Origin: Stemphylium vesicarium
Lineage: Eukaryota > Ascomycota > Dothideomycetes > Pleosporales > Pleosporaceae
Direction of reading: 5' to 3'
DNA length: 64,000 bases
Assembly (NCBI GenBank): GCA_004380135.1
Contig: QXCR01000074.1
Location: forward strand, 62,001 to 126,000
The position numbers were made by a program, and so were the translations under genes. The notes under the pieces are model-generated. The model searched no databases, had not been told where the DNA came from, and worked only from the letters and a program-made list of their open reading frames with translations. Positions 32,936 to 45,298 of this stretch are shown piece by piece. The stretch's first letter is position 1. Every line of letters begins with the position of its first letter.

Positions 32936-34243
32936 ATGAGGCGGCGGCACAACATTGCTTTGGCTACCATTGCATGCCTAGGTACGATCTTCCTCGTCGA
33001 GCACCATCGCCAAGGCTTTCAAGATGCGGCCCATACATTTTATGACACCACAGAAAGTAGTACCGGGATCGAAATACTACCTTCTGATCTGAAGCCTAGA
33101 CCAGAATCTGATGATACGTCTTCATCTTTACCGGTCGACTCAAAGACTGAAGCTGCCCTGGGCGGCAATGGCTTTCCAGCTACAGACGATGCCTTGACAC
33201 CTGAGGGATCCCCGCAAGGTGATGAGTCGGAAATAGTTCCGTCCGACGACCAACATCTCCCAAGTAGCGACGACAGTCAAACTGTTTTGGATGCGGAGTA
33301 TTCTTTCCAGAAAGATCTTGATCTGCTACTCCCGCTCCCGGCATTAGAAAGGTTCAGTGAACAGAAGCCTCGCCATTATGGTGTCGACGGCACCGAAAAA
33401 TACGCCTTCGCTACATTCCTGGCCACCCGCAACCCTTCACTTAAAGACCCTTATTTCCTAGCCATCCATTCGCTCATATACCGCCTGTTGTGGTCACAAA
33501 AGTCGCGCACCCAGAAATATCCCTTGGTCGTTTTCGTAGCAGAGTTCGTCACCCCCGAGCAACGAGCTCTGCTAACCGGTGCCGGCGCTCTCGTCCGCGA
33601 ACTCTCACCTCTGGAATGGGAGCCCAATGTTCCCGGCGTACAAGAGCGCTGGAAGGATCTCTTCGCTAAACTCAACATGTGGAAAGAGACGGAATTCGAG
33701 CGGGTCCTCTTCCTGGATGCCGATGCATTCCCACTAGCGAGCATGGACGAGATGTTTGACATTCCCCAGATAAGCAGCTGCATACCGGAGAAGCTACATC
33801 TAGATGACTTTCTCACCGAGGGTCCTGTTTGCGAACCTTATATCTTCGCTGGCGTACCGCAAGATCCGTTCAATACTGAACACCCCAACATCAACGTCGG
33901 TTCCATGGTCTTTACTCCTTCTCTACGAATGCACCAGCGCCTCTTGCAGAATTACGTCAAGACCGACAAGTACGACTGCTTGATGGCGGAGCAAGCTTTC
34001 TTGAACTGGCAGTTTGGTCCCGACTCTGCGTATCCTGCGACTAAGCTGGAGAGGCAGTGGGGTGGCTTCTTCCCGACTCAAGACGACGGAGACAAGTTGA
34101 AGGTGGTGCATGAGAAGATTTGGGTGGCGGAAGACGGATGGTTGAAAGAGGAGTGGGAGCAGGGCTGGAGGGATATGATTACGTTTTATGAAGGCCCCGA
34201 GTTTGCTGAGGAGAGGGAGAAGGACGGGAATATTGGCGGTTAA
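32936..34243 (+). CDS. GT8-like glycosyltransferase, type II membrane protein
   Basis: Predicted Golgi glycosyltransferase with glycogenin/Gnt1-type fold. Single exon, 435 aa from the ATG at 32936; this start gives an RRRH cap followed by a hydrophobic anchor (IALATIACLGTIFLV), which the ATG 19 codons upstream would bury. An acidic Ser/Thr-rich stem covers about residues 30-130. The catalytic part begins KYAFATFLATRNP. Around residue 260 it has the metal-binding VLFLDADAFPL. It then shows NINVGSMVFTP and a C-terminal QWGGFFPTQDDG...VVHEKIW block typical of fungal Gnt1/GT8 members. The sugar donor cannot be told from sequence. Confidence 0.82.
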   Translation: MRRRHNIALATIACLGTIFLVEHHRQGFQDAAHTFYDTTESSTGIEILPSDLKPRPESDDTSSSLPVDSKTEAALGGNGFPATDDALTPEGSPQGDESEIVPSDDQHLPSSDDSQTVLDAEYSFQKDLDLLLPLPALERFSEQKPRHYGVDGTEKYAFATFLATRNPSLKDPYFLAIHSLIYRLLWSQKSRTQKYPLVVFVAEFVTPEQRALLTGAGALVRELSPLEWEPNVPGVQERWKDLFAKLNMWKETEFERVLFLDADAFPLASMDEMFDIPQISSCIPEKLHLDDFLTEGPVCEPYIFAGVPQDPFNTEHPNINVGSMVFTPSLRMHQRLLQNYVKTDKYDCLMAEQAFLNWQFGPDSAYPATKLERQWGGFFPTQDDGDKLKVVHEKIWVAEDGWLKEEWEQGWRDMITFYEGPEFAEEREKDGNIGG

Positions 34244-34985
34244 TGATGACTTTGTGTATATGCATGTGCTTGAACGTACTAGGCGTGTCGTCGAAGTCTT
34301 CTTGGGCATGTTCTGGCTTGGAGAAGGGCTTTGTTGTTGTTACGACTGTTCATTACTAATGATTCATGTAAGAGTCGAACATAATCTATAGTTGCAATCA
34401 TTTGCGCTGTAGTTATTCGCATTGCCAATGCAACCGTAAGGTGAAGATCTGAGGTGCTGGCGTTAACGCGGGTCTCCCGTCGCCATGTGGTGGACTTTAC
34501 CCCACTTCGTGTTGGGAAGATCGTATAGAAAATAAACCCTGTGACCCTGCTACCCCATCCTCCCCCACCAACAGAGCGAGTGTATTCAGAAGTCTTGTGG
34601 AACAAACAAGATTGAATCGTCTCCTTTAGCCGTATCGGGCTAGCTCATCGGCGGAACAACGCGACCGAAGGCCGATCTGATACGCGACAATGGCAACGTC
34701 ATGACATATCTCTCCAACGAATCCACAAAAGTCTCGCCCTGGCAGCGCTGGCTGGAGTGCACGCTAACGAACGTAATGTCGCGGATAACCCGTTGCGATA
34801 ATTGACTCACGACATCCTCTTGTCTATTTTCTTACTGCATATTGTGATCGTGCTCGGCGTAGAGGGATCTATTATTGGTAAGCTGAACTTGCGTATTGCT
34901 CCGAAGCCGAGAATGATTACAGCAGCGCCGGGTAGCTTCACGCTACTGTGTCGCGACACGCCTCTTGCGCGTGGCTTATCGCACC
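34244..34985. other. intergenic, no gene supported
   Basis: This 742-bp gap includes the MFS promoter. A minus frame (34807-35112) overlaps MFS exon 1 and is a shadow. Confidence 0.4.
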
Positions 34986-36981
34986 ATGAAGAAGGAACTG
35001 ACAGTCGAAACAGTAGAACTAGAGCAATGCCCACACGGGCATAATCCGAACACGAACCTACGAGACCCCTGCCCTGGACCGCCACCATCCGCCGAACCTT
35101 CGTCCCGCCCATCGGAAACTGAAGAACACACTCGTTTCGACATGGCTTCTAGCACAGACGCTGCCTTCGTCGAGGATGTAGACATGGACCGGGAACTGCG
35201 AGCGCGCGCGGGCGGCTCCAGCAAGTCGCATAAATCAGGGGCAACTTCACCAGGACCTGACAGTGATAACGAAGACGCGCCCCTCCTGAACATAACAAGG
35301 GACGGCTACGGGAGTTCGGGTGGCGACAGCGACGACAGCGAAGAAGAGCAATGGAATGGAGATGCAGATTTCCGAGGTCTTCCCTGGTGGAAGCGTCCTT
35401 CAGTACGAGCATCAAGACCCATGCATCGCCACATGGAGAGCTGACAGGCATAGATCTACTGGCTACTACCACCGTTCCTGTTATTCACGATAGCCTTTGG
35501 TGGGATTATCGTACCCAAGATCAACCTGATCATGGACCTGGTGTGCGTAGAGTACTACGCAACGCTCGAGACCGATCCGATATCCTCACCGATGGACCCT
35601 GGGCAAGATCGCTGCCAGAACGACGCCGTCTCTTCACGCTCCTCGCTTTTCCTCTTGTACGCCGGTTTATGTTCCGGCTTACTGTCAGCCATCGTCAGCC
35701 CGAAGATTGGTGCGCTTTCGGATCGATATGGGCGGAAGTCCTTCATGGTCGCGAATACATGCGGTGCGCTCTTCGGTGAGATCATCACTATACTTGCTGC
35801 CAAGTTTCCGGAGACTGTGCATGTCAACTGGATCCTAGTCGGATATGCTTTGGAAGGCATATCGGGATCATTCATCGTCGGCATGGCTTGTGCCCACTCA
35901 TACGCCTCTGATGTCACTGCGCCCCAGAAACGAAACGTAGCTTTCTCCTACTTTCACGCATGCTTATTCGGCGGCATTGCCATCGGGCCTGTCCTCTCTG
36001 GCTATATCATCAACGCGCGCGAAAAGTACGTCGGCAAGACTGAAGCCGTGCTTCTGATCTTCTACATCGCTCTCGGTGCGCATTTGTTCTTCATCGCATT
36101 CCTTACATTCCTGGTGCCAGAATCACTCAGTAAAGCAAAACAAGAAGCTGCGCGCGAGAAGCACAACGAAGAAATGGATAGAGATGGTCCATCGGCAGAT
36201 TGGATCAACCAGCTGCGCTCCATCAACTTCGTCCGCCCCCTCAAGATACTCTGGCCTACCGGTCCCGGCACTTCATCCGCCGTACGGTGGAATTTGGTGC
36301 TCTTGGCTGCCACTGATACTATCATGTTCGGTGTTGCAATGGGGGCGATGAGTGTCGTCCTGATCTATACCCGGCGTCAATTCGAGTGGCACGAACTTGA
36401 GTCTGGCCGCTTCACAACGATCGTCAACATCTCTCGTGTCTTTGCCTTGCTTGTTATTCTGCCTCTTCTCACGCGCATTTTCCGAGGTAAGAATGGCACG
36501 GCCCGCCTGCGCAGTACAGGCTCTGACCTGTTCGACCTTTCCATTATCCGTGCCGCCATCTTCTTCGATATGCTCGGCTATCTTGGTTACGCGCTTGTTC
36601 GCAATGGCGAACTCTTTGCTTTGTCTGGAACTATTGCTGCTATCGGCGGTATTGGGTCGCCTACACTGGGTGCCGCTCTCACCAAGCATGTACCGCAGGA
36701 TCAGGTCGGCCAATTGCTCGGTGCGACAGGACTGCTCCATGCTGTCGCACGAGTAGTAGGCCCGACTATCTTCAACGGCATATACAGCGCAACGGTTGGG
36801 ACCTACAGACAGACGGTGTTTGTGTGCCTTGCTGCGACGTTCGGCTTGGCATTTCTGTGCAGTTGGTTCATTCGTCCTCATGGTAAGTCATCATAGCGCT
36901 TCCGGCATTCTGATCAACGCTGACACTGTCACAGTATACATCGACGAGGAGAAGAAGCGTGCCATGCAAGCAGAAGAATAG
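34986..36981 (+). CDS. major facilitator superfamily transporter
   Basis: Membrane transporter; substrate unknown. I join three exons: 34986-35402, 35454-36882 and 36935-36981. The introns are 51 and 52 bp, giving 630 aa. The first 135 residues are hydrophilic and acidic (DNEDAPLL, DSDDSEEEQW), a long cytoplasmic N-terminus. Helix 1 begins right after intron 1 (YWLLPPFLLFTIAFGGIIVP). The MFS loop 2-3 signature reads GALSDRYGRKSFM. Twelve segments can be traced, with a large central loop (about residues 365-415). The last exon adds only 15 residues (YIDEEKKRAMQAEE). It resembles the yeast YCR023C/tetracycline-efflux-like branch. Confidence 0.9.
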
Positions 36982-37432
36982 GAAGCCTAGCTTGCTTTTC
37001 TCCACCAAGGCGCTTCGTTCGCCATTTTCTCAGTCCCCTAGATGTTCCTTGGACTACAAGTCCCACATTACTTTTCGGTCTTCACCTTTACAATAACTGT
37101 ATTAGAGTTTGGAAGGGGCATGTTGAAATAGCCCCATTTGTTTTTGTTCTAGTACAGATACCTGCGCATTTGTTGTATTGCACATTATTCATACAATGTT
37201 TTCTACAGATCTTGAATGTGCGATCGATCTTGTTTTGTTTGTTTGCCGTTACTAAGAAGATCTAACTACAAGTACCCTTCACACGACGCGCTAAACATGG
37301 GCGACGCTCTGGCTGGCCTTTTCATGCCCGCTGTGGTGGGAGCAACGAAGCAAGGGAGGGAAGGTGTGATAACGTGCATGCAAGCATTCTCGCGGGGTCT
37401 TGCCATCACGGAGACAGTCGATATCATTCTTT
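36982..37432. other. 3' flank of the MFS gene, no gene seen
   Basis: This 451-bp gap holds no coding frame of note. Confidence 0.4.
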
Positions 37433-37693
37433 TCAACCCCGCCTCGCCCATTGCTTGCATCTTTTTTTCCGCTTTTGTCGTCCCTGCACCTCCGGCACCT
37501 CCTCACCTATGCGCAGCTGCTGCTCGGCATCAGCGCGTTGCCTAAGTAGTGCCAACTCTGGGTAATAATCCCTCGCTTCATATAGTGTGATCCCTTCCAC
37601 TGATGGGATGTCATCCAAGTCGTAAGACTTGTAGAGGGACAGCATCTTATCTTTCAACGCACTATACAGGCGCCATGCTGGACGATGGAGGGT
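37433..37693 (-). pseudogene. F-box-type protein tail, copy 1 (fragment)
   Basis: An exon-like stretch opens after a plausible acceptor (GGTTAG, 37694-37699) and reads HRPAWRLYSALKDKM..., then ARDYYPELALLRQRADAEQQ, to a stop at 37433. The block YPEL-x4-R-x-ADxE recurs in the fragment at 38271-38480. The C-terminus is Lys/Arg-rich. No complete upstream gene was found. I read it as the end of a decayed paralogue, though a real short gene is possible. Confidence 0.35.
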
Positions 37694-38270
37694 CTAACCA
37701 CGCAGCCGAATCTTCTCGCCTACTCAATAATTCATGACGCCGAAGGTGAAGTGGGTGTGTTAAAATCTCCATAGCAAGAATGTAGAACATATGTAACGCA
37801 TATCCAGGACTTGAGTCACCCAAATCACTGGTACGCTAACCAGGCAAGTTCGCTGCAACTTCGGTAGACCTTGTGTGAGTTTTTGCATGAGCCAATTGGT
37901 AATTTGCGAAGCTAATGCTGACTTTGAACCCGCACATAGGATAGCCATCACATATAGTACGATCTCGATGTTGTAAAGAATAAGGAGCGACAAACACCCC
38001 TTCACTGAGAATCGATTCTGCCGGTCATCGAAGCACGGGCACCCATACACACTGACACCTGAATGAGAGCTTCGATGTAAGTCACTTCTTTGGGGCCAAG
38101 TAGATTGTTTGAGAAGTGGCCATGCTTAGGCTATTGGGGGAGCATTTAAGTAAGACATTACCAGTCTCAACCACGATACGCTGCATCACTCATACAACGT
38201 CTACTCCAGACCAGAGAACTTTCTCGAATCTCATTTGCAATAGCGCGGAATCCTAGCTCTTCATTACTCT
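37694..38270. other. gap between the two F-box-like fragments
   Basis: This 577-bp gap holds a 96-codon minus frame (37760-38050) with hydrophobic stretches but no supported link to either fragment. Confidence 0.3.
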
Positions 38271-38683
38271 CTAGTCAATGCCTAGCCTTCTTCCTCGCCT
38301 TTTCAGTACCTCCATTGCTCGTCGCATTTCCCGATACTCCAGCGCCATTTCATCATCCGCCTTCCTTCTCGCGCGTATCAGTTCAGGATAGCAGCCTCGC
38401 ATGTCGTGAGCTACGAGCTGTTCGTCGCTCAGCATATTGAGCGCTGCAATATCCTTGTTGTCTGAAGCGCGGGCCAGCTGCAAGATACCAGTGATACCGG
38501 CTTCATATTTTGTTGCTGCTGTTGGGGAAGGCCAGGGACTTGATGAATTATGACGATGAGAAGTTCATCTGGTAAATCCAAGATGCGTTTCTTGTGGTCG
38601 GATGACTGGGTCATATCGTCCAAGTCGCAGGGGTTGACGGTTGATGAAATGTTAGAGTTTGATGTGTACCTTAGGTTTGTCAT
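38271..38683 (-). pseudogene. F-box-like protein, copy 2, with frameshift at a CAG/CAA tract
   Basis: From 38683 or 38614 the frame reads a basic leader, then the F-box-like RILDLPDELLIVIIHQVPGL, and enters a glutamine-coding tract (CAACAGCAGCAACAA). Beyond the tract the sensible reading continues one frame over: KYEAGITGILQLARASDNKD, then HDMRGCYPELIRARRKADDE, to the stop at 38271. No intron fits the junction. Slippage in the CAG/CAA repeat is a simple cause. Substrate-recognition subunits of SCF ubiquitin ligases carry F-boxes, but this copy may be dead. Confidence 0.5.
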
Positions 38684-39676
38684 GGGGGTGAGTTGCGTAG
38701 TTGCAGATGCGCATGCCGTACTTAGGCAGTTATGCAGACGCAGCGAGAAGAATTGCTTTAGAGAGGCAATAATTGGTTGGCTGGGATCAAGGTACCCCAT
38801 CTTCGGTAGATCACAAGAAGAAGCAGGTCCTCGAACTCAGCTGGAAAATTTGCGAGTATTTTGAATGTGCGTCATGGGGCTACCATGGTACTGCCGTATA
38901 GACTGATGCTGTAGGCTGCCCCTTCCACTCTTCATTGGACTGCACTTGTCTCTTTCTAGCGAGTAAAATTGTGAATCACCAGCCAACGAGAAGGCGCTCA
39001 CCCAAACATCCAACAGTATCCTCGATCCTCGTACTATCTCCGACGCCAAGAGACTCATGAAGAAAGATTGGAACTCGCAGTCGTCCGAGTACGTTGCATC
39101 TTAGCAGTGCGCAAACACGACGACGCCAAATCGGCAATCGAATCACTGTAAATTTGTCAGGGGATTGCAATATCTTCCTTTTGAAATTGCATCGGTTGAT
39201 CTATGTTCATTATAGCGCAGACGTGATCTCGAGGCGCAGATGAGCGAGGTTGTAGCAATGCGCGGAGTATTGGAGATAAAGTCTGGGCTGTCGGTACTAG
39301 GTGGGAGCAGATCGAATAGCCGGCAGCACATTGTTTGCGGGCCACGTACGCGTACGGAAACTATGATGATGTCTCCGTCAACAGGGTGAAGGCTAACGAC
39401 AGGTGTTGGTAAAGACGAGATGGCAGGGTGGGGACGCCAAAGCGGGGCTGACTAACGAACCTCGGCCGCTACGGCCTTTCTACGTCAGCTTCCACGTTGC
39501 ATCTTCAGATGCCAATTGGCTGACGCGCAGCCATAACTGCTTCCACCTTTATATATTTGGACACGTTCCAATTGCTACACGAGTACCAGGTCTGGCTGTC
39601 GCTACCACCACTCAATGTCATCGGCTTTCCGGTAAAACGACCATTGGACAGCCCTCTTCAGGGCCCCGCTATCACC
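38684..39676. other. intergenic, no gene supported
   Basis: This 993-bp gap precedes ALG5. Short minus frames (38837-39345) have no recognisable domain. The last 150 bp before 39677 probably form the ALG5 promoter. Confidence 0.35.
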
Positions 39677-40987
39677 ATGGCAAAAGAAAACCGCGCTTTT
39701 GATACAGATGCATTGGGTGCCGGATATGGCTTCCAGTCGCATCCAAAGCAGACTGTGGAGATGCCACCTACCTGGGTCCTTTTCGTGGGACTAGCTCTCT
39801 TGCTATGCGCTCTCGGTTTCTGGGTAAGAATGAGCACGCGTACGTGGTGTAGTACACGCGACTGATGCGGCTACGATATATAGGTATACGTAGCACTGAA
39901 CCTCCTTGCCCCAACCCCAAGGCCGCCACGCCGTTCCGAGAAGCAATACACGACCATTCTGCCAGACGGCACGCGAAGCGATCCGAAAGCGCTACCATGT
40001 TGGCTAGACAAGTGGGCAGCGGAGAAAGAAATCGCCAAGAAGGAAGCAGCAAAAGAGCCGGGAACCAAGGTGGTTATACCGCCACAAATGCCTATTGAAG
40101 AGGCAGAGCTGTTCATGAGCGTCGTGGTACCTGCCTACAATGAGGAAGACCGTCTTGAAGGCATGCTGGAGGAAGCAGTTGAGTACTTGGAAAACAAGTA
40201 TGGCGATGCGCATGCTGGTGAAAAAGTAGGAGGAGAGCAAAAAGGCTGGGAGATACTGATCGTCGATGACGGGAGTTCGGACAAGACGGTTGGCAAGGCG
40301 CTGGACTTTGCGAAAGAGCATCAACTTAGCCAACATCCAAAGGCGAAGCCAGGGCCTTGGTCCAAGGACGTGAACGCAAAGGCACTTCACTCTACGCACA
40401 TTCCGCATGGCAGTATTCGCATCATCAGCCTCGAGGAAAACAGAGGGAAAGGTGGAGCTGTCACCCACGGCATGCGGCATGTTCGCGGCCAATACATTGT
40501 CTTCGCAGATGCAGACGGAGCAAGTCGCTTCTCTGATTTGGGAGCCCTCGTGGAGGGCTGTCAAAGCGTTGAAGACAAGGACGGCCGTGGTGTCGCAATC
40601 GGCTCTCGAGCCCACCTCGTCGGCAGTGAAGCAGTTGTTCAGCGCTCCAAGCTTCGCAACTTCCTCATGCATTCCTTCCACATCCTACTTCGCATCATGA
40701 CACCACCTGCCACTGCGCGAATCAAAGACACCCAGTGCGGTTTCAAGCTCTTCTCGCGTCCTTCGTTACCGTACATCGTTCCGTACATGCATTCGGAAGG
40801 CTGGATCTTCGACGTCGAGATGCTTATGTTGGCTGAGAGTGCAGACATCGCGATGATTGAAGTTGCAATTGGATGGAAAGAGGTCATGGGCAGTAAACTG
40901 AATGTCATATGGGATAGTCTTGGTATGGCCTGGGGCCTCGCGCTGTTGAGGGCTTGCTGGATAGCGGGTATTTACCGGAGAGACTAG
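39677..40987 (+). CDS. ALG5: dolichyl-phosphate beta-glucosyltransferase (ALG5)
   Basis: Transfers glucose from UDP-glucose to dolichyl phosphate on the ER membrane, supplying donor for the glucosylated N-glycan precursor. Exon 1 is 39677-39823 and exon 2 is 39884-40987, with a 60-bp intron, phase 0, giving 416 aa. The N-terminal membrane anchor (PTWVLFVGLALLLCALGFWV) spans the splice. The GT2 domain starts SVVVPAYNEEDRLEGMLEEA. Then come ILIVDDGSSDKT, ENRGKGGAVTHGM, the acidic IVFADADGAS, and the ALG5-typical DTQCGFKLFSR and EGWIFDVEMLMLAE. Length and motif order are standard. Confidence 0.95.
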
Positions 40988-43900
40988 ACGCAATGTATTA
41001 AAGTCCCTTTAGCAGTTGAAACTCCATTACAGCCCACCACAACACTAACTTCTACATTCTAATGTTGGGTATGATTAGCTAGATAAAAGCGCGAGGGAAG
41101 GTCTAAAGAGGGTCGCTTACAGCGCTTCGCTATTCAGCCCTGGCACAAAACGCGTTGTCACATGCCACGATCGCTCTTTGGTCGCTATCGGTGGTCACCC
41201 ACCCGAATTACCGAGGCAGCAGCCTTCGTCAATCAATACATCACCCTTCCAACCCCATTACGAGTTCTTTCCGAAAAGAAAATGGGAAGCTATGCGGTCA
41301 CGGCCACCGAACAGAGACGACATCTTGATTCAAAACCGCAGCCTGTTGACCTCGCCCGGCGTCATATGCCGCGTGACCTGCGCTACCACGTACTCTAAGA
41401 TGAGCCTTGTGAGCGCAACAAATGAACCTGGAAAGGAAAAGAAGTCCAACCAAGTAGTGTTATGACGTGTTGTGCCCAGGTGTGTGCGCAGAAAGAAGCT
41501 TGCGGGGGTCTTCTGCGCGATACGCGGGAATCGGGGACACCAGCGACGGGGGGTGGATTCCGGTAAGTCGTTCGCATGGCGACAGGGTACCTACCCACGG
41601 CAGCCTAAAGATGAATCCTACTATAGTTAGTCCAATGCGCACTATGTAGTGGGGGATGGGCTCGACGCGGCCTTGAACCAATGGAGAGTATTCTTAGTAA
41701 ACAAACAGCGGAGGTGCTGAGGGTTGACATACGACATCTGCGACCAACATGATTTCCTGAGTTTCGCGCGGCAAGGCAAGGTTAAGATGAGTCCTTCATG
41801 TTTGTATTGTATAAGTACGGGCATGGGTCGCTGACGAAGATGGCGGTTTCAGCACCTTCATCGGACCTCGTACCGGGATCAAGTCACTATTGGAACCAAG
41901 TTACACATCTGAACTAAGGTTGTGGCGATGCCACCGGAAAACTCCACAACCATGGGAAACAAATATCCTGGGAGAGCGGAAGCGCAAAAAGACCACTCCT
42001 CGTATGTCTCCTCCCCACACTCGTGATGTAGACTTTCTGACATACATGACAGTGTCAAAGTCGAATGTACAACTTCTGTCAATTGCGCACACGAAAACCC
42101 AAGGAGCCAGAAAAACACCTCACATCCAATCAATACTCAGCCAAAAGACGCGGCCAGTCGCGAGCTAGAATTCGCCTTTATGGGATCGCAATTCTAACGG
42201 ATAGTCCATCGGAAGCATCCGACGTCGGAACAGATAAGCAGGGTGAGCTGGCTTACTCTAGCTTAGTTCCGGTCATATCTAGAGCTATTCTGAGCGTGGA
42301 ATAATGTCATGTGATCTAGCCTTCTTGTGATTTCCCGCGCTGGGTAGCCTGTCTTCTGTTTTCTCCACCACTCACGATACAATGATCAGCTGACTAGATA
42401 TGGCTGATACGGGTCTTGGGCCAAATGCACCTGAGAGTTGTAAGGCTGCACTTTTCCGTGCTCACTGTTTGGAAATTGGCTACAACGAACTAACTAACGC
42501 ATGATGTTCCTGGGTCACGTGAAAACGTATGGCTACTTATTCACACTATGGATGTTCAAATGTAGTGTAACGGAATGCGATTTGCTTCTAAAGAGCGCGT
42601 TTTGAAGCAACAATAAGTGAGCATCATACCATTGCTAGTTTGTATTGCCTTTTTTCCCTTATCGTCATGTCGATCCGACTTGCGTCAGCGAAATGTCAGG
42701 TGCGGGTGTCTTCACCTCACCTGGTGGTGACTATAAAAGTACATAATGTGAAGTTTCCTAGTACTGATTGACACGTAACATCTATAAGCATCCCATCTAT
42801 GTTTACACATAAGTATATAGGTACGATGCATCTTACTACCTAGGTATCTGCATCGTTACTCCGGAACGGTGCAAGTACGTATGCCTTGATTCCCACGAGA
42901 CGCCATCATGCAGGGTCGATTTGCGTGCGATTGTGGGGATCTGGTAGCATATGCAGAACCGGACGGATCGGATTATGGTCTGATGTCTGCCGATGCCACA
43001 TGCATAGTTCCATGTTAGGCTGATCGACGCCACCCCCACGCGTGATGATATTGGCTGACTCGTACAACTACCTTGTGCGATCGTTGAGCGCTGGTCTTCT
43101 TCAAGACAATTGCTCCGTTCTTGTATACTAGCGGCTCATCACATCTCCTTGCCGTACATGTACATCTTTCACCGATCACTCTTCTTGGCGTTCGGTATGC
43201 TTGCTGGGCCCAATGAACCAACATATCTCAGATGCATGCGGGTCGTTGACCAGAGTCGATCCGTATATTGAGCGCGCCACGTCAGCAACTACTCCCATGC
43301 TGCACGTATTCTTGGATCTTATTGCGAAACACTCTGCTTGTGTTCGGCTGCCGCCTCCCAGACGCATCTGGTGCACTCCGCTTGCCGAACAAGTCACGTG
43401 CCCTGGCTTTCACGACCCATTGTCTACTCGACGGATTTAACACCGGAAACCACAATAAGAAAGAAATGCAATACGCCTAAGAGCGCCATGAGAAATACAT
43501 GGGATAAACATCCGGAGGAACAGCTGTCTGCAGGTCACGTGGTGAGAGATCAAAGTGAGGTGAATGAAGGGGACGTCTGACATAGCCGTAGGTCGAGAAA
43601 GTGGGAGAATGAATTTCTGGCTGAGAGACGATCCATGGCTATTTGCGCCTTGGCATATCCCCCTTCATATCACGAAAACGCGGCGTAAGCCTGGGTGTTA
43701 GGTCTGGAGCCTCATTCGCCCGGTTTTCGCTACGCGCTGACAGGCGTGGAATCCGCAGCCAGACGACCTGTCACAATTCCTTATTCGGGATGCGCTAAGG
43801 GGAATTACGCAGACTCCCGTCCCACCGAGTAAACGTAGCCACCTCACGAGTTTGTTAGTACAGCAGGGTGATAATAGAAGAAATGGAAAAAGGCAAACCG

Positions 43901-44094
43901 GTGCTTGAGTCCTGCATGTGGCTCTGCCGTGTGTATATCATGCTCTCTTCTCCCTCCATCTTGCTGCGCACGATTGTTCTCTAGTTCCTAAAGAACCAGA
44001 CCCACCGAGTACTTTTGCACACAGCTACCCAGGTAGTCACCCAACCAATTGATCAAACCTATATCTTCACAAACTCCCACCTCTATCCTCTGCT
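40988..44094. other. gene-poor stretch, 3.1 kb
   Basis: No supported gene. A 95-codon plus frame (41178-41465) lacks an early ATG and splice support. Around 42837-42846 lies a perfect 10-bp palindrome, TACCTAGGTA, found again at 50701 and twice near 58980. Confidence 0.4.
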
Positions 44095-44385
44095 ATGCCT
44101 ATCCCTATCTATGGCACGAATTCCCAGTCTACCTCAACGCAAGTTACGACTTCAACTGCATCTGTAGACGCCTCGTCGTACGTCAACGCGCCTGCATTAT
44201 GTGTTCAACTCTAACCGATATTCTGAAGTACGAAAGCCCAACGCGCCACTTACTCCACCAGCGAAAAGGCTAGCGTTGGAGAAGACTTTGTTGCCAACCC
44301 AAAATACACGTTTTTGCCGAAAAACAAAGGGACGCAGGATGTGGATCTAGCGTTCGTTGGGGCGCAGTTTGAGGCCGAGGCGTGA
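44095..44385 (+). CDS. small hypothetical protein, two exons
   Basis: I join exon 1 (44095-44177) and exon 2 (44229-44385) over a 51-bp intron with a GTACGT donor, CTAAC branch site and GAAG acceptor, giving 79 aa. The protein starts MPIPIYGTNSQSTSTQ, with a Ser/Thr-rich N-terminal third. It continues through FVANPKYTFLPKNKGTQDV and ends LAFVGAQFEAEA. The family is not recognised. There is no signal peptide or membrane helix. A pyrimidine-rich leader precedes the ATG. The clean splice set and continuous reading support a real gene. Confidence 0.55.
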
Positions 44386-45298
44386 ACGTGATGGCGCCGG
44401 ACGGGCGCCATACGCCATGCCACGATGTGATGCAGGGTACTTGTCGAATCCGCCGACTTTTCCGATTTAGCTACATCTCATGCTGCACATCCTTTCTATC
44501 CAGTAGCTTTTCAGAAGACACGCCAATTAGAACAATCGTTGGATGTAATTGAACAATCTCCACCCAATGGCAAGTGGCTGCTTTTCTCAGAAAATATCCC
44601 GATCCACCAATGGTAATGCTTCGGGTGCAAACCGACCTCGCGTCTTTGCCAATGTACGGGATATATTAGCGGGACGACAGACCAGGGTATTGGATGGTGA
44701 CAACGTGATATTGCCGTGGCGGGGTGTGCATGACACTCCCCACTAGGCTGAACGGGAGTCGGGGAACTGGCGCCGATCAAACGTTCCTGCACTCGCTTAG
44801 CTGAGCAGAGACGCGCTATTGCAAGGTGAATCCGTTTCCGGCAAAGCAGCAGCAGTGCATGTAACAAAGCGCATAGGTCCTGGGGAACAGCCGAAGTACA
44901 AACTTCATGCTTGGGGCGGCAGTCTATGTGTCTTTAGTTGGCCGCATAACTAGAACGCCGTCAGCTTTCGCCCAATTCACAGCAAGTTTATGGGGCGCCT
45001 TTTTGCATCGTATACCCAGCATCACAAAGCGCAACGAACACGACGGAACAGGGGCAAAGTGATTTAGAGTCCTTCCTATCGAACCCTGGAATACACGATC
45101 TCCTATCATCTAAAGTGGAGAAGTGATAGAATATGAGACATAGGATTGTGCGAGAGCGAGGGATATGATAGTGTACATGGAACGGGGTTTGGTAGACGAG
45201 TAATGCAGTCTTTCTATGGTCGTTGATTTCCGGAGAAAGAGGCAAGCTTGCTTCGGTATGGTTAACACTCATCATCGAAGCTTGAAGCAATTTTTCAA
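44386..45298. other. intergenic, no gene supported
   Basis: This 913-bp gap holds a 118-codon minus frame (44511-44867) with no domain or splice support. Confidence 0.35.

Noticed and set aside
41178..41465. 95-codon plus frame with text such as SPFQPHYEFFPKRKWEA
   Set aside because: No ATG in the first third and no upstream exon with a usable splice site.
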